Assembly: GCA_025667525.1 (NCBI GenBank)
Contig: CM046876.1
Coordinates: 565,933,469 to 565,997,468, forward strand
Origin: Glebionis coronaria
Taxonomy: Eukaryota; Streptophyta; Magnoliopsida; Asterales; Asteraceae
Direction of reading: 5' to 3'
Length of the DNA stretch: 64,000 bases
The notes under the pieces were generated by a model. The model had not been told where the DNA came from. It saw only the letters and a program-made list of their open reading frames with translations, and ran no database searches. Below are positions 35,763 to 47,958 of this stretch, piece after piece (within the stretch, counting starts at the first letter, position 1; each line of letters opens with the position of its first letter). The position numbers and the translations under genes are program-made.

Positions 35763-37918
35763 ATGGTTCTCACACGCGAACAGGAGCAACTCAATGCTGC
35801 AATTCAGGCTGCCATGCAAGCCTTGCTTCCTCAACTGACGAATGACATCCGGGCTGAAGTTCAAGCTGCCAACAATCAGCAGCAGCACAATCAGCCACCT
35901 CCTCCTCCTCCTCCAGTGACATTAGCAGTATGGCTGGAGAGATTCAACAAGCTCCGCCCTCGAGCTTTTGAGAAGACAGATAGCCCCAGCGATGCTGAAA
36001 GCTGGTTGGCTCACATCGAGAAGATCTTCAACGCTATGGGTTGTGACCCCGCATACAAGGCGAGGTTGGCATGCTATCGGTTCGAAGGCGATGTACTCAA
36101 CTGGTGGTTAGCTTTGATGCAATCTGAAGGTGGTGATGAGTGGGTTGCTGGTTTGACTTGGGCTCAGTTCAAGGACAGGGTGATGGAGCAGTTCTTTCCC
36201 AAGGCTGAGCAGGACAAGCTCAAGAGAGAGTACCATGGGATCCGTCAGAGAGCTGGGGAGAATAGCAATGAGTTTATGCAGCGCTTTCTTCGCATGGGTG
36301 GTTTCCTTGGTGCGGCAGCAGGTACTCCAGAAGAGCAGGCACATCACTTCAGATGGACTCTTCGCACATCGGTCGCAAACAATCTGGTGTGTGCTACGTT
36401 CAATACTGTAGCACAAGTGGCCGATGCAGCACGGAAACTGGAGATGCTGCAGGAGAGGGATGAGTTCGGGGAAGCTGAAAGACCCGACAAGAGATAAACC
36501 TTCGTATTCAAGCGGTGACCAATCCGTATACTTTCCATATGTCAATTATTCATCTCTTTAAATGTATCTTCCAGGCAGAAAACTGGGGACCGGTCTCAGC
36601 CGGCTACTCAGCAGCAGCCTCATCAGCCCAAGGGAAACGGTCAGACTAATGACCGATCTGCTACGGATAGGCGTGGCGGTAATGACAATTACCGTAACAA
36701 CGCCGGGCAATCCAGCAACAGCAGGTCCTAATACTTATGAAATTCCTTATGTTTTATGTTATGACTCATATTCTGACACTTTAAGCAAACTTCTACCAGG
36801 AACCATGGAAACGGTAGGGACCAGAACCAAAGAGGTTCGCAGCCTAGCCGTCCAGCTATCACTGGTACTCAAATCTTACGATTATCCGCTTCGTTCTTTG
36901 TACCCAACTATTATGTCTCATGTAAAATATTTTATCAGGTCCTCAGCCAGCCAGAGCACCTGCTGGAAGATACACTCGTCCTCTTTGCTCTACTTGCCAT
37001 CGTAGGCACCCAGGACCATGTCGCCGTAATACTGATGCGTGCTTCAAGTGTGGTCTTCCTGGCCATATTATGAAGGATTGCCGTAAGGGCGAGATGGAGG
37101 GTACATCGGGACATGCTGATACCAAGCCGCCTCCTACTGCCGGGCGTGTCTACACGACATCTCGAGACCAGGCCAACAAGTCTACAGGTACCATCACTGG
37201 GATCTTGTATATGTATGGTCGCGCTGCATGTGTTCTTTTCGATACGGGTGCTACTCACTCGGTTATTTCTACTGCTTATGCTAAGAACATTAAGATGCCT
37301 CCCTTGCCACTAGAAAATAGGCTTACTATTTCCACGCCTTTGAGGGACTCTGTATTAATCACCCATGTATACAAGAGTCTTCCCCTAGAATTTGATGATA
37401 AGGTTCGACCTGTCGACGCACTTCCGCTGGACATGAATGACTTCGACATGATTTTGGGCATGGATTGGCTATCCAAGTATCATGCTACCATAGACTGCCA
37501 TTCATATCGAGTCATCTTCGGTGATGTCAATGCACCAGATTACATTCATAATGGGTTCATACCTGGACGGTCTGTACAAGTCATATCCACCCTGCAAGCG
37601 CGTGCTCTACTGTCACATGGCTGCGAGGGTTATCTAGCTACGGTTCACGACATAGATGTTGAATCTCCATCGATTCAGGATCAACCAATAGTGTCGGAAT
37701 TCCAAGATGTGTTTCCAGCAGAACTTCCGGGCATACCACCTGCACGAGAAGTGGAATTCAGTATCGAACTGGTTCCAGGAGCTGAACCAGTCTCCAAGGC
37801 TCCTTATCGGATGGCTCCCATAGAGCTGAAGGAGCTGAAGGATCAACTGCAAGAACTTCTTGAACGAGGTTTTTCGACCAAGCGCATCTCCATGGGGCGC
37901 ACCGGTCTTGTTTGTTAA
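35763..37918 (+). CDS. gag-protease of element G, with three candidate introns
   Basis: The ATG at 35763 follows tactgtcag. Exon 1 (to 36493) encodes the retrotransposon gag domain ([36 protein letters not shown]). Direct reading stops at 36495. Three short gaps, 36494-36574 (donor at instead of gt), 36725-36799 and 36865-36938 (both gt...ag), have the properties of plant mini-introns. Skipping them leaves one frame through the knuckle [14 protein letters not shown] (about 37041) to the protease active site [13 protein letters not shown] (about 37236) and ILGMDWL (about 37453). The frame ends at 37918, after entering the RT leader. Gag packages element RNA; the protease processes the polyprotein. 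If the introns are not real, gag is simply broken in this segment. Fusion to RT needs a frameshift near 37868. Confidence 0.8.
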
Positions 37919-40565
37919 GAAGAAGGACGACAGTATGCGTCTTTGCATAGACTATCGCGAGCTCAACAAGATTACTATCCGGAATAGGTATCCACTGCCA
38001 CACATTGACGATCTGTTTGACCAACTCCAAGGGGCCAAACACTTCTCCAAGATCGATCTTAGGTCAGGCTATCATCAGCTACGGGTCAAGGAGCAGGACA
38101 TCGCTAAGACTGCCTTTCGTACTCGTTATGGCCACTACGAGTTTGTAGTTATGCCATTTGGCCTGACAAATGCTCCAACAGTGTTCATGGATCTGATGAA
38201 CAAAATCTTCCATGAATTTCTGGACAAATTCGTCATTGTTTTCATCGATGACATCCTGATTTTCTCAAAGTCCAAGGAGGAACACGAAGACCATCTTCGT
38301 ACAGTACTACAGATTCTTCGCCAGAAGCAGTTGTATACTAAATTCTCTAAGTGTGAGTTCTGGTTAGACAAGGTGGCATTCTTAGGTCACATTGTATCAG
38401 CAGAAGGAATCACTATGGATCCAGCGAAGGTTGAGGCCATCACTAAGTGGCCGAGGCCGACATCAGCGACGGAAGTCCGTAGTTTCTTAGGCTTAGCTGG
38501 CTATTACCGTAGGTTCGTGGAGAACTTTTCCCGCCTAGCACTACCATTGACCAAACTGATGCGGAAAGGGGAGAAATTCGTCTGGACTGAAGATCGAGAG
38601 AAGAGCTTTGAAGACCTGAAGCAGAAGCTAGTATCTGCACCTATTCTTACTCTACCATCTGGTACGGGTGGATTTCAAATCTACAGCGATGCATCGGGGA
38701 AGGGAATTGGCTGTGTTCTCATGCAACATGGGAAAGTGATCGCGTACGCTTCACGGCAACTTAAGCCTTATGAAGAGAATTACCCCACGCACGATCTGGA
38801 ACTTGCTGCAGTCGTGTTTGCATTGAAGATATGGAGACACTACTTATATGGAGAATCATGTGACATTTTCACGGACCACAAGAGCTTGAAGTATATCTTC
38901 ACTCAGTGTGAATTGAACATGAGGCAGAGGAGATGGTTAGAGTTGTTGAAGGATTATGACATTAATCTACAGTATCATCCCGGAAAGGAAAATGTAGTAG
39001 CAGATGCCCTTAGCAGGAAGTCCGGAATGATCAACATCATTAGAATCGAAGAGGAAATCATAAGAGACTTGGAGCGACTAGACATCGAGATCATGGTACG
39101 TGGACAGCACGGTTACTGGGCTAATCTTAGAGTAGAACCCGAGTTACTCTCTAAGATTAAGGAAGCTCAGAAGGATGACGGAGAAATATGGGCGATAGTA
39201 CAGAATTTGGAGAAGCAGACAGAATTCAGAGGAGATGCATACGGTATCGTATGGCAGGGCACAAGACTTTGTGTTCCTGACGACCAAGAACTCCGGGAAG
39301 CTTTGCTAGCAGAAGCTCATAGCTCCTCATTCTCGATACATCCTGGTTCAACTAAAATGTACCATGACATCAAGCAGTACTTTTGGTGGAGTGGTATGAA
39401 ACAGGATGTGGCCACTTACGTCTCCAAATGTCTTACCTGCCAGCAGGTTAAGATCGAGCATCAGCGATCTGACGGTCTCCTTCAACCGTTAGATATTCCA
39501 GAGTGGAAGTGGGACAAAATCACCATGGATTTTGTTACCGGTCTTCCGCCTACCAAAAGAAAGCACGATGCAATTTGGGTTATCGTTGATCGACTTACCA
39601 AATCAGCTCATTTCTTACCGATCCGCAAGGAAGATCCGGTAAGTAAACTCGCAGATACGTATAGACGAGAGATCATGAGACTCCACGGTGCACCATCCAG
39701 CATCGTCTCAGACAGAGATCCTCGATTCACTTCGCGCTTTTGGAAAAGTCTGCAGAAATCTTGGGGTACACAACTTAAGCTTAGCACGGCTTTTCATCCT
39801 CAAACGGACGGACAGTCGGAGCGAACCATTCAGACACTGGAGGATATGTTGAGGTCATGTGCGTTGGAATGGACGGGTGATTGGGACGAATACATCTGTT
39901 TGGTGGAGTTTGCGTACAACAACAGCTGGCACGCAAGCATCAAGTGTGCTCCATTTGAGATGTTGTACGGCAGAAAGTGTCGTGCCCCAATCTGCTGGGA
40001 TCAGGTTGGCGAGCGAACACTCGAAGGACCAGAAATCATAGAGATGACATACGAGAAGATCGCAGTAGCTAGGCAGAAAATTCAGGAGGCACGGTCACGT
40101 CAAAAGAGTTACGCCGACAAGCATCGTAGGGATTTACACTTTAACGTAGGAGATCACGTCTTCCTTAAGGTTTTGCCGGCACGTGGTGTTAGACGCTTCG
40201 GGATTAAAGGGAAGCTCAGTCCTCGTTTCATCAGACCGTTTGATATCATTGAACGAGTCGGTGAAGTATCTTACCGATTGGCGTTACCTCCGCAGCTTTC
40301 GCATGTGCACAATGTGTTTCATGTGTCCTTACTCAGAGGGTACCAATATCATCCCCTTCACATGGTTCAGTATCCACTGGAACAGATACGTGAAGATCTC
40401 ACTTTTATAGAAGAACCCGAACGATTTCTTGACAGGCAAGAACGAGTCATGAGAAAGAAGACGGTTCCATTCGTCAAAATTCTATGGAGGGACCATACCG
40501 AGCGGGAAGCCACTTGGGAAACGGAGGAGTCTATCCAGGCTTCTTACCCTCATTTCATATTTTGA
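37860..40565 (+). CDS. Pol of element G: RT, RNase H, integrase, chromodomain
   Basis: About 900 uninterrupted codons. RT has [19 protein letters not shown] and the catalytic [10 protein letters not shown] (about residue 128). RNase H has [11 protein letters not shown] and the [12 protein letters not shown] helix. Integrase has the HHCC finger ([11 protein letters not shown] ... CLTCQ) and the three acidic segments [13 protein letters not shown] and GQSERT. The C-terminus has the GPF/Y-like module ([16 protein letters not shown]) and a chromodomain ([16 protein letters not shown]). No ATG begins the frame. It would be made as part of Gag-Pol, and a 2 base loss in the ggtttttcga run near 37868 puts it out of frame with protease. 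All catalytic residues I can check are kept. Chromodomains direct integration toward particular chromatin. Confidence 0.93.
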   Translation: MNEVFRPSASPWGAPVLFVKKKDDSMRLCIDYRELNKITIRNRYPLPHIDDLFDQLQGAKHFSKIDLRSGYHQLRVKEQDIAKTAFRTRYGHYEFVVMPFGLTNAPTVFMDLMNKIFHEFLDKFVIVFIDDILIFSKSKEEHEDHLRTVLQILRQKQLYTKFSKCEFWLDKVAFLGHIVSAEGITMDPAKVEAITKWPRPTSATEVRSFLGLAGYYRRFVENFSRLALPLTKLMRKGEKFVWTEDREKSFEDLKQKLVSAPILTLPSGTGGFQIYSDASGKGIGCVLMQHGKVIAYASRQLKPYEENYPTHDLELAAVVFALKIWRHYLYGESCDIFTDHKSLKYIFTQCELNMRQRRWLELLKDYDINLQYHPGKENVVADALSRKSGMINIIRIEEEIIRDLERLDIEIMVRGQHGYWANLRVEPELLSKIKEAQKDDGEIWAIVQNLEKQTEFRGDAYGIVWQGTRLCVPDDQELREALLAEAHSSSFSIHPGSTKMYHDIKQYFWWSGMKQDVATYVSKCLTCQQVKIEHQRSDGLLQPLDIPEWKWDKITMDFVTGLPPTKRKHDAIWVIVDRLTKSAHFLPIRKEDPVSKLADTYRREIMRLHGAPSSIVSDRDPRFTSRFWKSLQKSWGTQLKLSTAFHPQTDGQSERTIQTLEDMLRSCALEWTGDWDEYICLVEFAYNNSWHASIKCAPFEMLYGRKCRAPICWDQVGERTLEGPEIIEMTYEKIAVARQKIQEARSRQKSYADKHRRDLHFNVGDHVFLKVLPARGVRRFGIKGKLSPRFIRPFDIIERVGEVSYRLALPPQLSHVHNVFHVSLLRGYQYHPLHMVQYPLEQIREDLTFIEEPERFLDRQERVMRKKTVPFVKILWRDHTEREATWETEESIQASYPHFIF

Positions 40566-40626
40566 ATTCGGGTATGTTCTTCTTTTTCAGTTACTTTATC
40601 TATAATTCGGGGACGAATTATTCTTT

Positions 40627-40640
40627 TTAGGGGGAAGAGT
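40627..40640 (+). other. Polypurine tract of element G
   Basis: ttagggggaagagt directly before the 3' LTR. Confidence 0.85.
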
Positions 40641-43600
40641 TGTAAAACCCGCATGCTTTTACCATGCATAGTACCCTTAGGATCGTACGTACTAGTTAAA
40701 AACTTTCCTAATATAGCATGATTACGATTACGTATTAGGAGTTTACGTATTACGTACGTGTTAGAACACGATAAGTATTTTATATGCACGATCACGTAAT
40801 AATTATTTAGCAATAATTAATCACGAACATACGATCACGAAATCACGAACGTAATTAAAACACGAACTATTATTAATTACGTATATATATTTAATACGAG
40901 CGTAATTAAATATATTAGGGTATGGTAATTACGTAACGAGAACATTTAAAACACGAACATAATTAAACATAAACGAGTACTAAATAACAAGACACGAAAC
41001 GAGGTACGGGAACCCCACGGGGGAGTCCCTACCCGCGGCCAAACAAGGGTAATGGGCCAAGCCCATTACCAATTTTACTAATAGGGGGTTAAATAGATTT
41101 TTACTACTCAAAAATCACTTTTACAGAAGATTTCAAGAAAACCTAAAATCTCTCTTTCTCCTCTCTTTGTGCCGCCACCTTCTAATCACCAAACAAGGTG
41201 ATTCTTGATCTTGGATCTTGTTGATTATTTGTTTGTTCGTGTTTGTTCTTCACCCTCTTGATCCACGAATACGGTAAAACCTTTTTAAACCTTTCTTTTT
41301 AATTAATCTTCTATTTAATTATGAACACGTGATGTTTTTTATAAAAACACATTAATTAAACATAGATCTAACATGTTTTGATCATTAATTAAATCAGAGG
41401 GTCGATTAAGGGGTGTTTGTTTTTGGGCCGCAAGGTGCAACCGACCCCAATAGGGGGTTCTGTTTTTTTAGCCGACCTCCACCAAGACCTTTTGGTCTTG
41501 GTTGGTGCGTGTGGGTCCCACGGCAGCAAGGGGTACCCCGATTTGGGTCGGGGTACGGTGTCGATTCATGTCTGGTGCATGTTTTTAAGCTTAGATCCGG
41601 ATCATGGTTATGTTAGTTTTGTTTATGTAATAAACTTAGGTTAAAATTAAATTAATAAAAGATGAGATTAATTTAATAACATGACTTAGGTTAATTAATT
41701 ATTAATAATCATGAAATTATTTTAACCTAAGTATTTATATTATTAAGGCTTATAATTAATTAATTATTTAAAAACCATGGATATAATTAATTAATTAACA
41801 TGACTTAGGTTATATTATTAATATTTAATAATACATATATTAACCTAAGTATTTAATATATTTAATTAAAAACATGTCATACTATAATTAAATATTATAA
41901 CCTATAGTTTAATTAAATTACATGAAATAATTATTAAAGTATATAATATATCATATGACTTAGAAAATAATCATGAAAACACTTAGGCTTATTTACTTAG
42001 CTTATTTAACCAGCTTATTTCTAATTATGAAAACTTTCTATTTTTAGAAACTTATATAAATAAGGCAGCTAATTTATTTATGGAAACCAGCTATTTTTAG
42101 AAACTTATTTATTTAAGGCAGTTAATCTATTTATGGAAACTTATTTAATTAAGGCAGCTAATCTATTTATGGAAACTTTCTATTTTTAGAAACATATCTA
42201 TTTTAAGCAGTAAATCTATTTTTGGAAACTTTCTATTTTTGGAAACTTTCTATTTTTGGAAACTTTCTATTTTTGGAAACTTTCTATTTTTGGAAACTTT
42301 CTATTTTTGGAAACTTTCTATATTTGGTAACTTTCTATTTTTGGAAACTTTCTATTTTTGGAAACTTTCTATTTTAGGAAACCTGCTATTTTTGGAAAGT
42401 TACTTATTATTACACAATAAGTATAATAACACATGAAATATCAGAAATACTTAATCAGAATGAACAGAATATAAGATTTAACACAGTTTAAGGCTTTAAA
42501 CAGTAAAACATAGTAAGAACATATAAAATAAGCTAAGACATGACGTAAAACCAGCTATGTATTTAGTAAGCAGATACTTATTTCATGTACGTATTTATGT
42601 AGCACTAGTGTTTCGGAAGTAGGATTCTCGCAGTTCATCGTTCTCGTTCACTGGACATAAGGTACGAATTCCCGTCCTTTCAGTATGGACATTCTTTCCT
42701 TATTAGGATTTCCCCGTATGCAGCCAACTATTTTCCCGTAGTATAAGTATGAGTTTGATTGCTTATGTTTTAAATATGATTACCTATAGCCATATACATG
42801 CATGACCAGTTTCACCTAGTTATGGAGGTACCATAACCATAACATTAGAGGCACTGATGTTATGACTTCACCACGGCGGAGTGATTGCTCGTGGCGTCCC
42901 TTCAGCTTTTGGCCATTTATTTATATTTATCATGTGGGGCGTATGGGTGCATCCTAGTTACACGTTTTTATTCAAGATTACATGGTGAATGTGGTGTGTG
43001 CCTTGCATCCTTCACAAGGAGCTGATCCCTCCTACCCATAAAACCAGTATATTAAATTAGAGGCAGCCCCTCTAATTTTCATGATGAGGTCACCCCTCTA
43101 ATTATTCATGCACGGTGGATATTCATGACCTATATTGGCTAATGGTAAAATATGAAAAACAGTTTCTATAAGATAAACATAAGACTTTCAAACTATAAAA
43201 CCAGTTTTATTAAGACTTAACCAGGTTACTCGGGACTTAGTTTCTTCCGCTGTTAATATGCTATATGCTTATCCTATTCATGCTTTATTGTACATCCGTG
43301 CACTGAGCGTATTGCTCAGCCGTTTTCCTTTTCTATGTTCCCAAAACGGCAGGTACTCAGGGGCGCTCATAGACACTAAGAGTACGTGCATATGGACTGG
43401 AAGCTGTCTAGCCTTCTTTACATTATGCATTTCTTTTCTTTATGATACTTATGCTTTGGACATTGTTTCGTCCTTTTCCTTTACTATATTATGTTTGTGT
43501 GTGATGAGCTTTACTTTTGGACTACCGATGTTTGATTCCGGTATTTTCCTTTATATGGTCAAGTAATGTTTAGACATTTTACCTTGTATGCTTTGATGAC

Positions 43601-43647
43601 ACGCCATAATCACTGTGATATTTCCATTTCCAAAATGGGGTGTTACA
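40641..43647 (+). repeat. 3' LTR of element G
   Basis: 3007 bp. Contains the same 17 bp minisatellite (42224-42393, ten units) and a 137 bp AT-rich segment absent from the 5' LTR. Confidence 0.92.
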
Positions 43648-43653
43648 GCGAAC

Positions 43654-44563
43654 CATGGTGTAATGTTAGTATTTATTTGCATTATGTGTTCATCGGGAAA
43701 ATCATCGATTTCATCATCGCTAGAATCATCATTCACTATGCAAGATAAATGATTGGCAACAACATTCTCAGCTCCTTTTTTATCTTTAATTTCTAAATCA
43801 AATTCTTGCAAAAGCAATATCCATCGTATGAGACGAGGTTTGGCATCTTGCTTTTTAAACAAGTATTTTAAAGCTGAGTGATCAGTGTAAACTATTGTTT
43901 TTGACAATACGAGGTATGATCGAAATTTATCAAACGCATAAACTACAGCCATGAGTTCTTTTTCCGTGATGGTGTAATTTTGTTGTGCTGTGTTTAGAGT
44001 TCTACTAGCAAAGTAGATGGGGTGAAATTGTTTTCCATCTTTTTTTCCAAGAACGGCTCCAAGGGAAAGTTCACTTGCATCGCACATAAGCACAAATGAA
44101 AGATTCCAATTGGGGCTTGCAATAATTTGTGTGCATGTATGCTTTGCTTTGAGAGTTTCAAATGCTAAAAGGCATTCATCATTAAAATCGAATGTTCTTT
44201 CTTTTTCTAGAAGTTGAGTTAAAGGTCTTGCGATATTCGTAAAGTCTTTGATAAATCGTCGTTAAAAATTGGCATGACCTGAAAAACTTCTAATGCCTTT
44301 CACATTAGTAGGTGGTGGAGTTTTAAGATTACGTTTATTTTTTATTTGTCAACTTCTAAGCCTATGCCAGACACTTTGTGTCCAAGCACTATTCCTTCTT
44401 TAACCATAAAGTGACATTTTTCCTAGTTTAGCACAAGATTTGCTTCTTTACATCGTGCTAACCTTTTATCAAGGTGCTAAGACATGTGTCGAAAGAATTT
44501 CCAAAGACAGAAAAATCGTCCATGAAGACTTCGACCGATTCTTCAATCATATCGTGGAAAATT
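43654..44563 (-). pseudogene. RNase H and partial RT of Athila body E1
   Basis: 43551-44093 gives a fairly long RNase H frame ([42 protein letters not shown]). RT sequence follows to 44563, where it stops mid-domain and joins integrase sequence of a second copy. It shares several body D-specific changes (e.g. tttaagattac, atcaaggtgctaag) that body E2 lacks. Confidence 0.8.
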
Positions 44564-45368
44564 CATCTAACTCTTAAAGTTGAAATATACGTTTTTCTCC
44601 AGCTGCAATAAAATCAGGGTTGCAGATCTTAAGTGCCCACTATGCACGGTGTTCAATTTCTATTGGTAAGTGGCATGTTTTTCCATACAAGAGCTTGTAC
44701 GGTGTGGTTCCAGTTGGTGTTTTAAATGCGGTACGAAAGGCCCATAGAGCATCTTCTAATTTTTTAGACCAACAAGCAAGGTTATTTTGGATGATCTTTT
44801 CAAGGATTTGCTTAAGTGCTCTATTAGTGTTTTCAACTTGGACACTCGTTTGAGGGTGGTAAGATGTGGAAAATCGATGGTTGACTCCATATCTTTTCAT
44901 GATTTTTTCCATGAGTTTGTTACGGAAATGAGTTCCTCTGTCGCTTATTAGTGCTTTTGGAATTCTAAAATGACAGAATAGTTTCTTTAAGAATGCTATA
45001 ACAACTCTTGCATCGTTAGTTTGCATGGCTTGAGCTTCTACCCATTTTGACACATAGGTAACGACGACTAAAATCTATTCACATTTATAAGATTTAGAAA
45101 ATGGTCCCATGAAGTTGATACCCCACACGTCAAATATTTCGCAGACTTGGATACTATTTAGAGGCATTTCATCTCTTTTTGTAAGATTTCCAGTCCTTTG
45201 ACATGCTTCACATAATCGTACTAAGGTATGAGCTTCACGAATAATCATTGGCCAGTTAAAGCCAGCTTCGAACACTTTTTTAGCGGTGGTGTTCGCTGCA
45301 TAATGTCCTCCGGTCGGTCCGTAGTGACATTCATCGAGATTTTTCGAGATTCGGATCCAAAAATACAA
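44564..45368 (-). pseudogene. Integrase of Athila body E2 (C-terminally truncated)
   Basis: 45368-45075 has the intact zinc-finger region ([17 protein letters not shown] ... CEACQRTG) and the first catalytic segment, which reads [10 protein letters not shown], so the first Asp is Asn. 45053-44640 carries LISDRGTHFRN with the second Asp and HPQTSVQVENTN with the Glu. The C-terminal ~110 residues present in D and E1 are missing because the sequence joins E1 RT at 44557-44563. Confidence 0.85.
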
Positions 45369-45439
45369 CGTCGGATCATTCCATCAGAACATGTTCTAAA
45401 CATGTGAGGATCGTCCCAAAAGTATTTTTTTTAGTTCAG

Positions 45440-46900
45440 AAAAGAATCTTTTCTTTTGTTGATATGTCATTCCCTTTCACAAAATACCTACAGCCAGATA
45501 GTTTGCAAAGTCTGCGAACCATGGTGTAATGTTAGTATTTATTTGCATTATGTGTTTATCGGGAAAATCATCGTTTTCATCATCGCTAGAATCATCATTC
45601 ACTATGCGAGATAAATGATCGGCAACAACATTCTCAGCTCCTTTTTTATCTTTAATTTCTAAATAAAATTCTTGCAAAAGCAATATCCATCGTATGAGAT
45701 GAGGTTTGGCATCTTGCTTTTTAAACAAGTATTTTAAGGCTGAGTGATCGGTGTAAGCTATTGTTTTTGACAATACGAGGTATGATCAAAATTTGTCAAA
45801 CGCATAAGCTACAGCCATGAGTTCTTTTTCCGTGATGGTGTAATTTTGTTGGGCTGTGTTTAGAGTTCTACTAGCAAAGTAGATGGGGTGAAATTGTTTT
45901 CCATCTTTTTTACAAGGACGGCTCCAAGGGCATGTTCACTTGCATCGCACATAAGCACAAATGGAAGATTCCAATTGGGGCTTGTAATAACTGGTGTGCA
46001 TGTAAGCTTTGCTTTGAGAGTTTCAAATGCTAAAGGCATTCATCATTTAAATAGAATGTTCTTTCTTTTTCTAGAAGTTGTGTTAAAGGTCTTGCGATCT
46101 TTGAAAAATCGTCGGTAAAAACCGGCATGACCTAAAAAACTTCTAATGCCTTTCACATTAATAGGTGGTGGGAGTTTTGCGATTACGTTTATTTTTGAAT
46201 TTTCAAGTTCTAAGCCTACGCCAGACACTTTGTGTCCAACCACTATTCCTTCTTTAACCATGAAGTAACATTCTTCCCAGTTTAGCACAAGATTTGCTTC
46301 TTTACATCGTGCTAACATTTTATCAAGATTTCTAAGACATGTGTCGAAAGAATTTCCAAAGACGGAAAAATCGTCCATGAAGACTTCGACTGATTCTTCA
46401 ATCATATCGTGGAAAATTGCAATCATACACCTCCAAAAAGTAGCAGGTGCATTGCATAGGCCAAAAGGCATGCGCCTATACGTGTAAGTTCCAAATGGAC
46501 AAGTAAATGTGGTTTTCTCTTGATCCATAGGGTTGATTGGGATTTGAAAATATCCGGAAAAACCATCGAGGAAACAAAAGTATTCATTTCATTTGAGTCT
46601 TTCTAACATTTGATCCATAAAGGGCAAAGGAAAATGATCTTTCGCGGTTGCGTCATTTAATTTTCGAAAGTCAATACAAACTCTCCATCCGGTGATGGTT
46701 CGTGTTGGTACTAACTCATTGTTTTTGTTAGTTACAATAGTGATACCTCCCTTTTTAGGTACACAATGAATAGGACTAACCCAGGGGCTATCTACGATTT
46801 GGTAGATTATTCTATAATCGAGGAGTTTAAGGATCTCTTATTTAACAATGTCCTTCATGTTAGGATTTAATCTTCGTTGTTTTTCAACAATCGGTTTCTT
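45440..46900 (-). pseudogene. RT and RNase H of Athila body E2
   Basis: 46528-46043 is an RT palm frame (TYRRMPFGLCNAPATF, EVFMDDFSVFGNSFD with the catalytic DD). RNase H follows at about 46040-45477 with [16 protein letters not shown]. The RT N-terminal part is at about 46900-46530 with stops. It is the best kept of the three Athila copies in this region. Confidence 0.82.
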
Positions 46901-47020
46901 GTTATCCAAAAGTTGGATTTTGTGTTTACAGAACGATGGACATATGCCAGGAATATCAGAAGTTTTCCAAGAAAAAGCTTGTTTATGCTTCTTGAGAACT
47001 TCAATTAGATCAATTTTTTG

Positions 47021-47946
47021 TTATTCCAAAAGTTGGGATGAAATAATTACTGGTAGTAATTTTTCTTCGTGAAGAAACGCATATTCCAGATGTTCAGGAT
47101 GAGGTTTAAGATCTAAATGTGTAGGAGGCTCTTCCACAGATTTCTTAACTTTGAAATCGGTTTTGAAAGTTATGGTTTCAAATGGTGTTTCTTTTTCTTC
47201 AGGTGTTTCTATAGGTTCGTCGGTATTAACGGCTATGAAGGCGTCAAATTCAACAAAAAGTTCTTCTTCGAGGATGGTTCTTTCGATAGAATATGAAATT
47301 TCGCTTCCTTCATCAAGAAGAGCATTGAAATTGGCTTCAACAACTTCGTCAATGACATCAATACTAAAGCAAGTATCGTCATTAGAATACGAGTGTTTCA
47401 TTGCTTTGTCGATAGAAAAGGAAATTATATCTTCTCCAACTCCAAGGTTGAGTTGTTTTTGTTTTACATGAATTACAGCATTAGCTGTATGTAAGAAAGG
47501 TCTACCAAGGATAAGTGGTACCCTGCTATCTTCTTCCATCTCTAGGATTACAAAGTCGACAGGAAAAATGAATTTTCCAACTCCAACGAGCATGTTTCGG
47601 CTATTCACATTGGGTATTGAAAAGAACGGTCCGCGAGGCGAACGCTCATTTTTGTGGGTTTGAGAACATCTTTTGAGAGCTTAGCATCCAAGGAGTATGG
47701 CATGAGGTTGATACTAGCGCCAAGATTAGCCAAGGCGTTACTATAGTATGAGTGATGTAAAGTACATGGAATTACAAAACTTCCAGGATCTCCAAGTTTT
47801 GGTGGTACTTTGTTTTGGATAATGGCAGAATATTCATCATTTAGAAAAGCTGAAGATACATTTTCAAACTTATGTTTGCTTCTGATAAGTTCTTTGAGAA
47901 ATTTGCCATAGTTTGGCATTCCAGCCAGAACATCGACTAAAGGCAT
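47021..47946 (-). pseudogene. Aspartic protease region of Athila body E2
   Basis: 47946-47605 holds the active-site segment, here NALANLGASINLMPYS; the catalytic Asp of LADLGAS is Asn. 47608-47021 (195 codons) continues with VPLILGRPFLH and an acidic linker toward RT. Confidence 0.85.
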
Positions 47947-47958
47947 GTTGATTCGAAC

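Larger units (their letters stand above)
32435..43647 (+). mobile_element. Element G: Tekay-type chromovirus (Ty3/gypsy), youngest large insertion
   Basis: LTRs 32435-35304 (2870 bp) and 40641-43647 (3007 bp), both tgtaaaaccc ... ggtgttaca. Direct repeat gcgaac flanks the element (32429-32434 and 43648-43653). Initiator-Met-like PBS at 35309, purine tract before the right LTR. Gag-PR at 35763-37918, RT-RH-IN-chromodomain at 37860-40565, all on +. The C-terminal chromodomain, initiator-Met PBS and long LTRs point to the Tekay/Del clade. The LTRs look about 98-99% identical apart from a 137 bp length difference. The coding region is nearly intact, with one frameshift between PR and RT. Confidence 0.92.

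Noticed and set aside
38135..38640. Minus-strand frames opposite the Tekay pol
   Set aside because: Antisense shadows of the intact RT frame.
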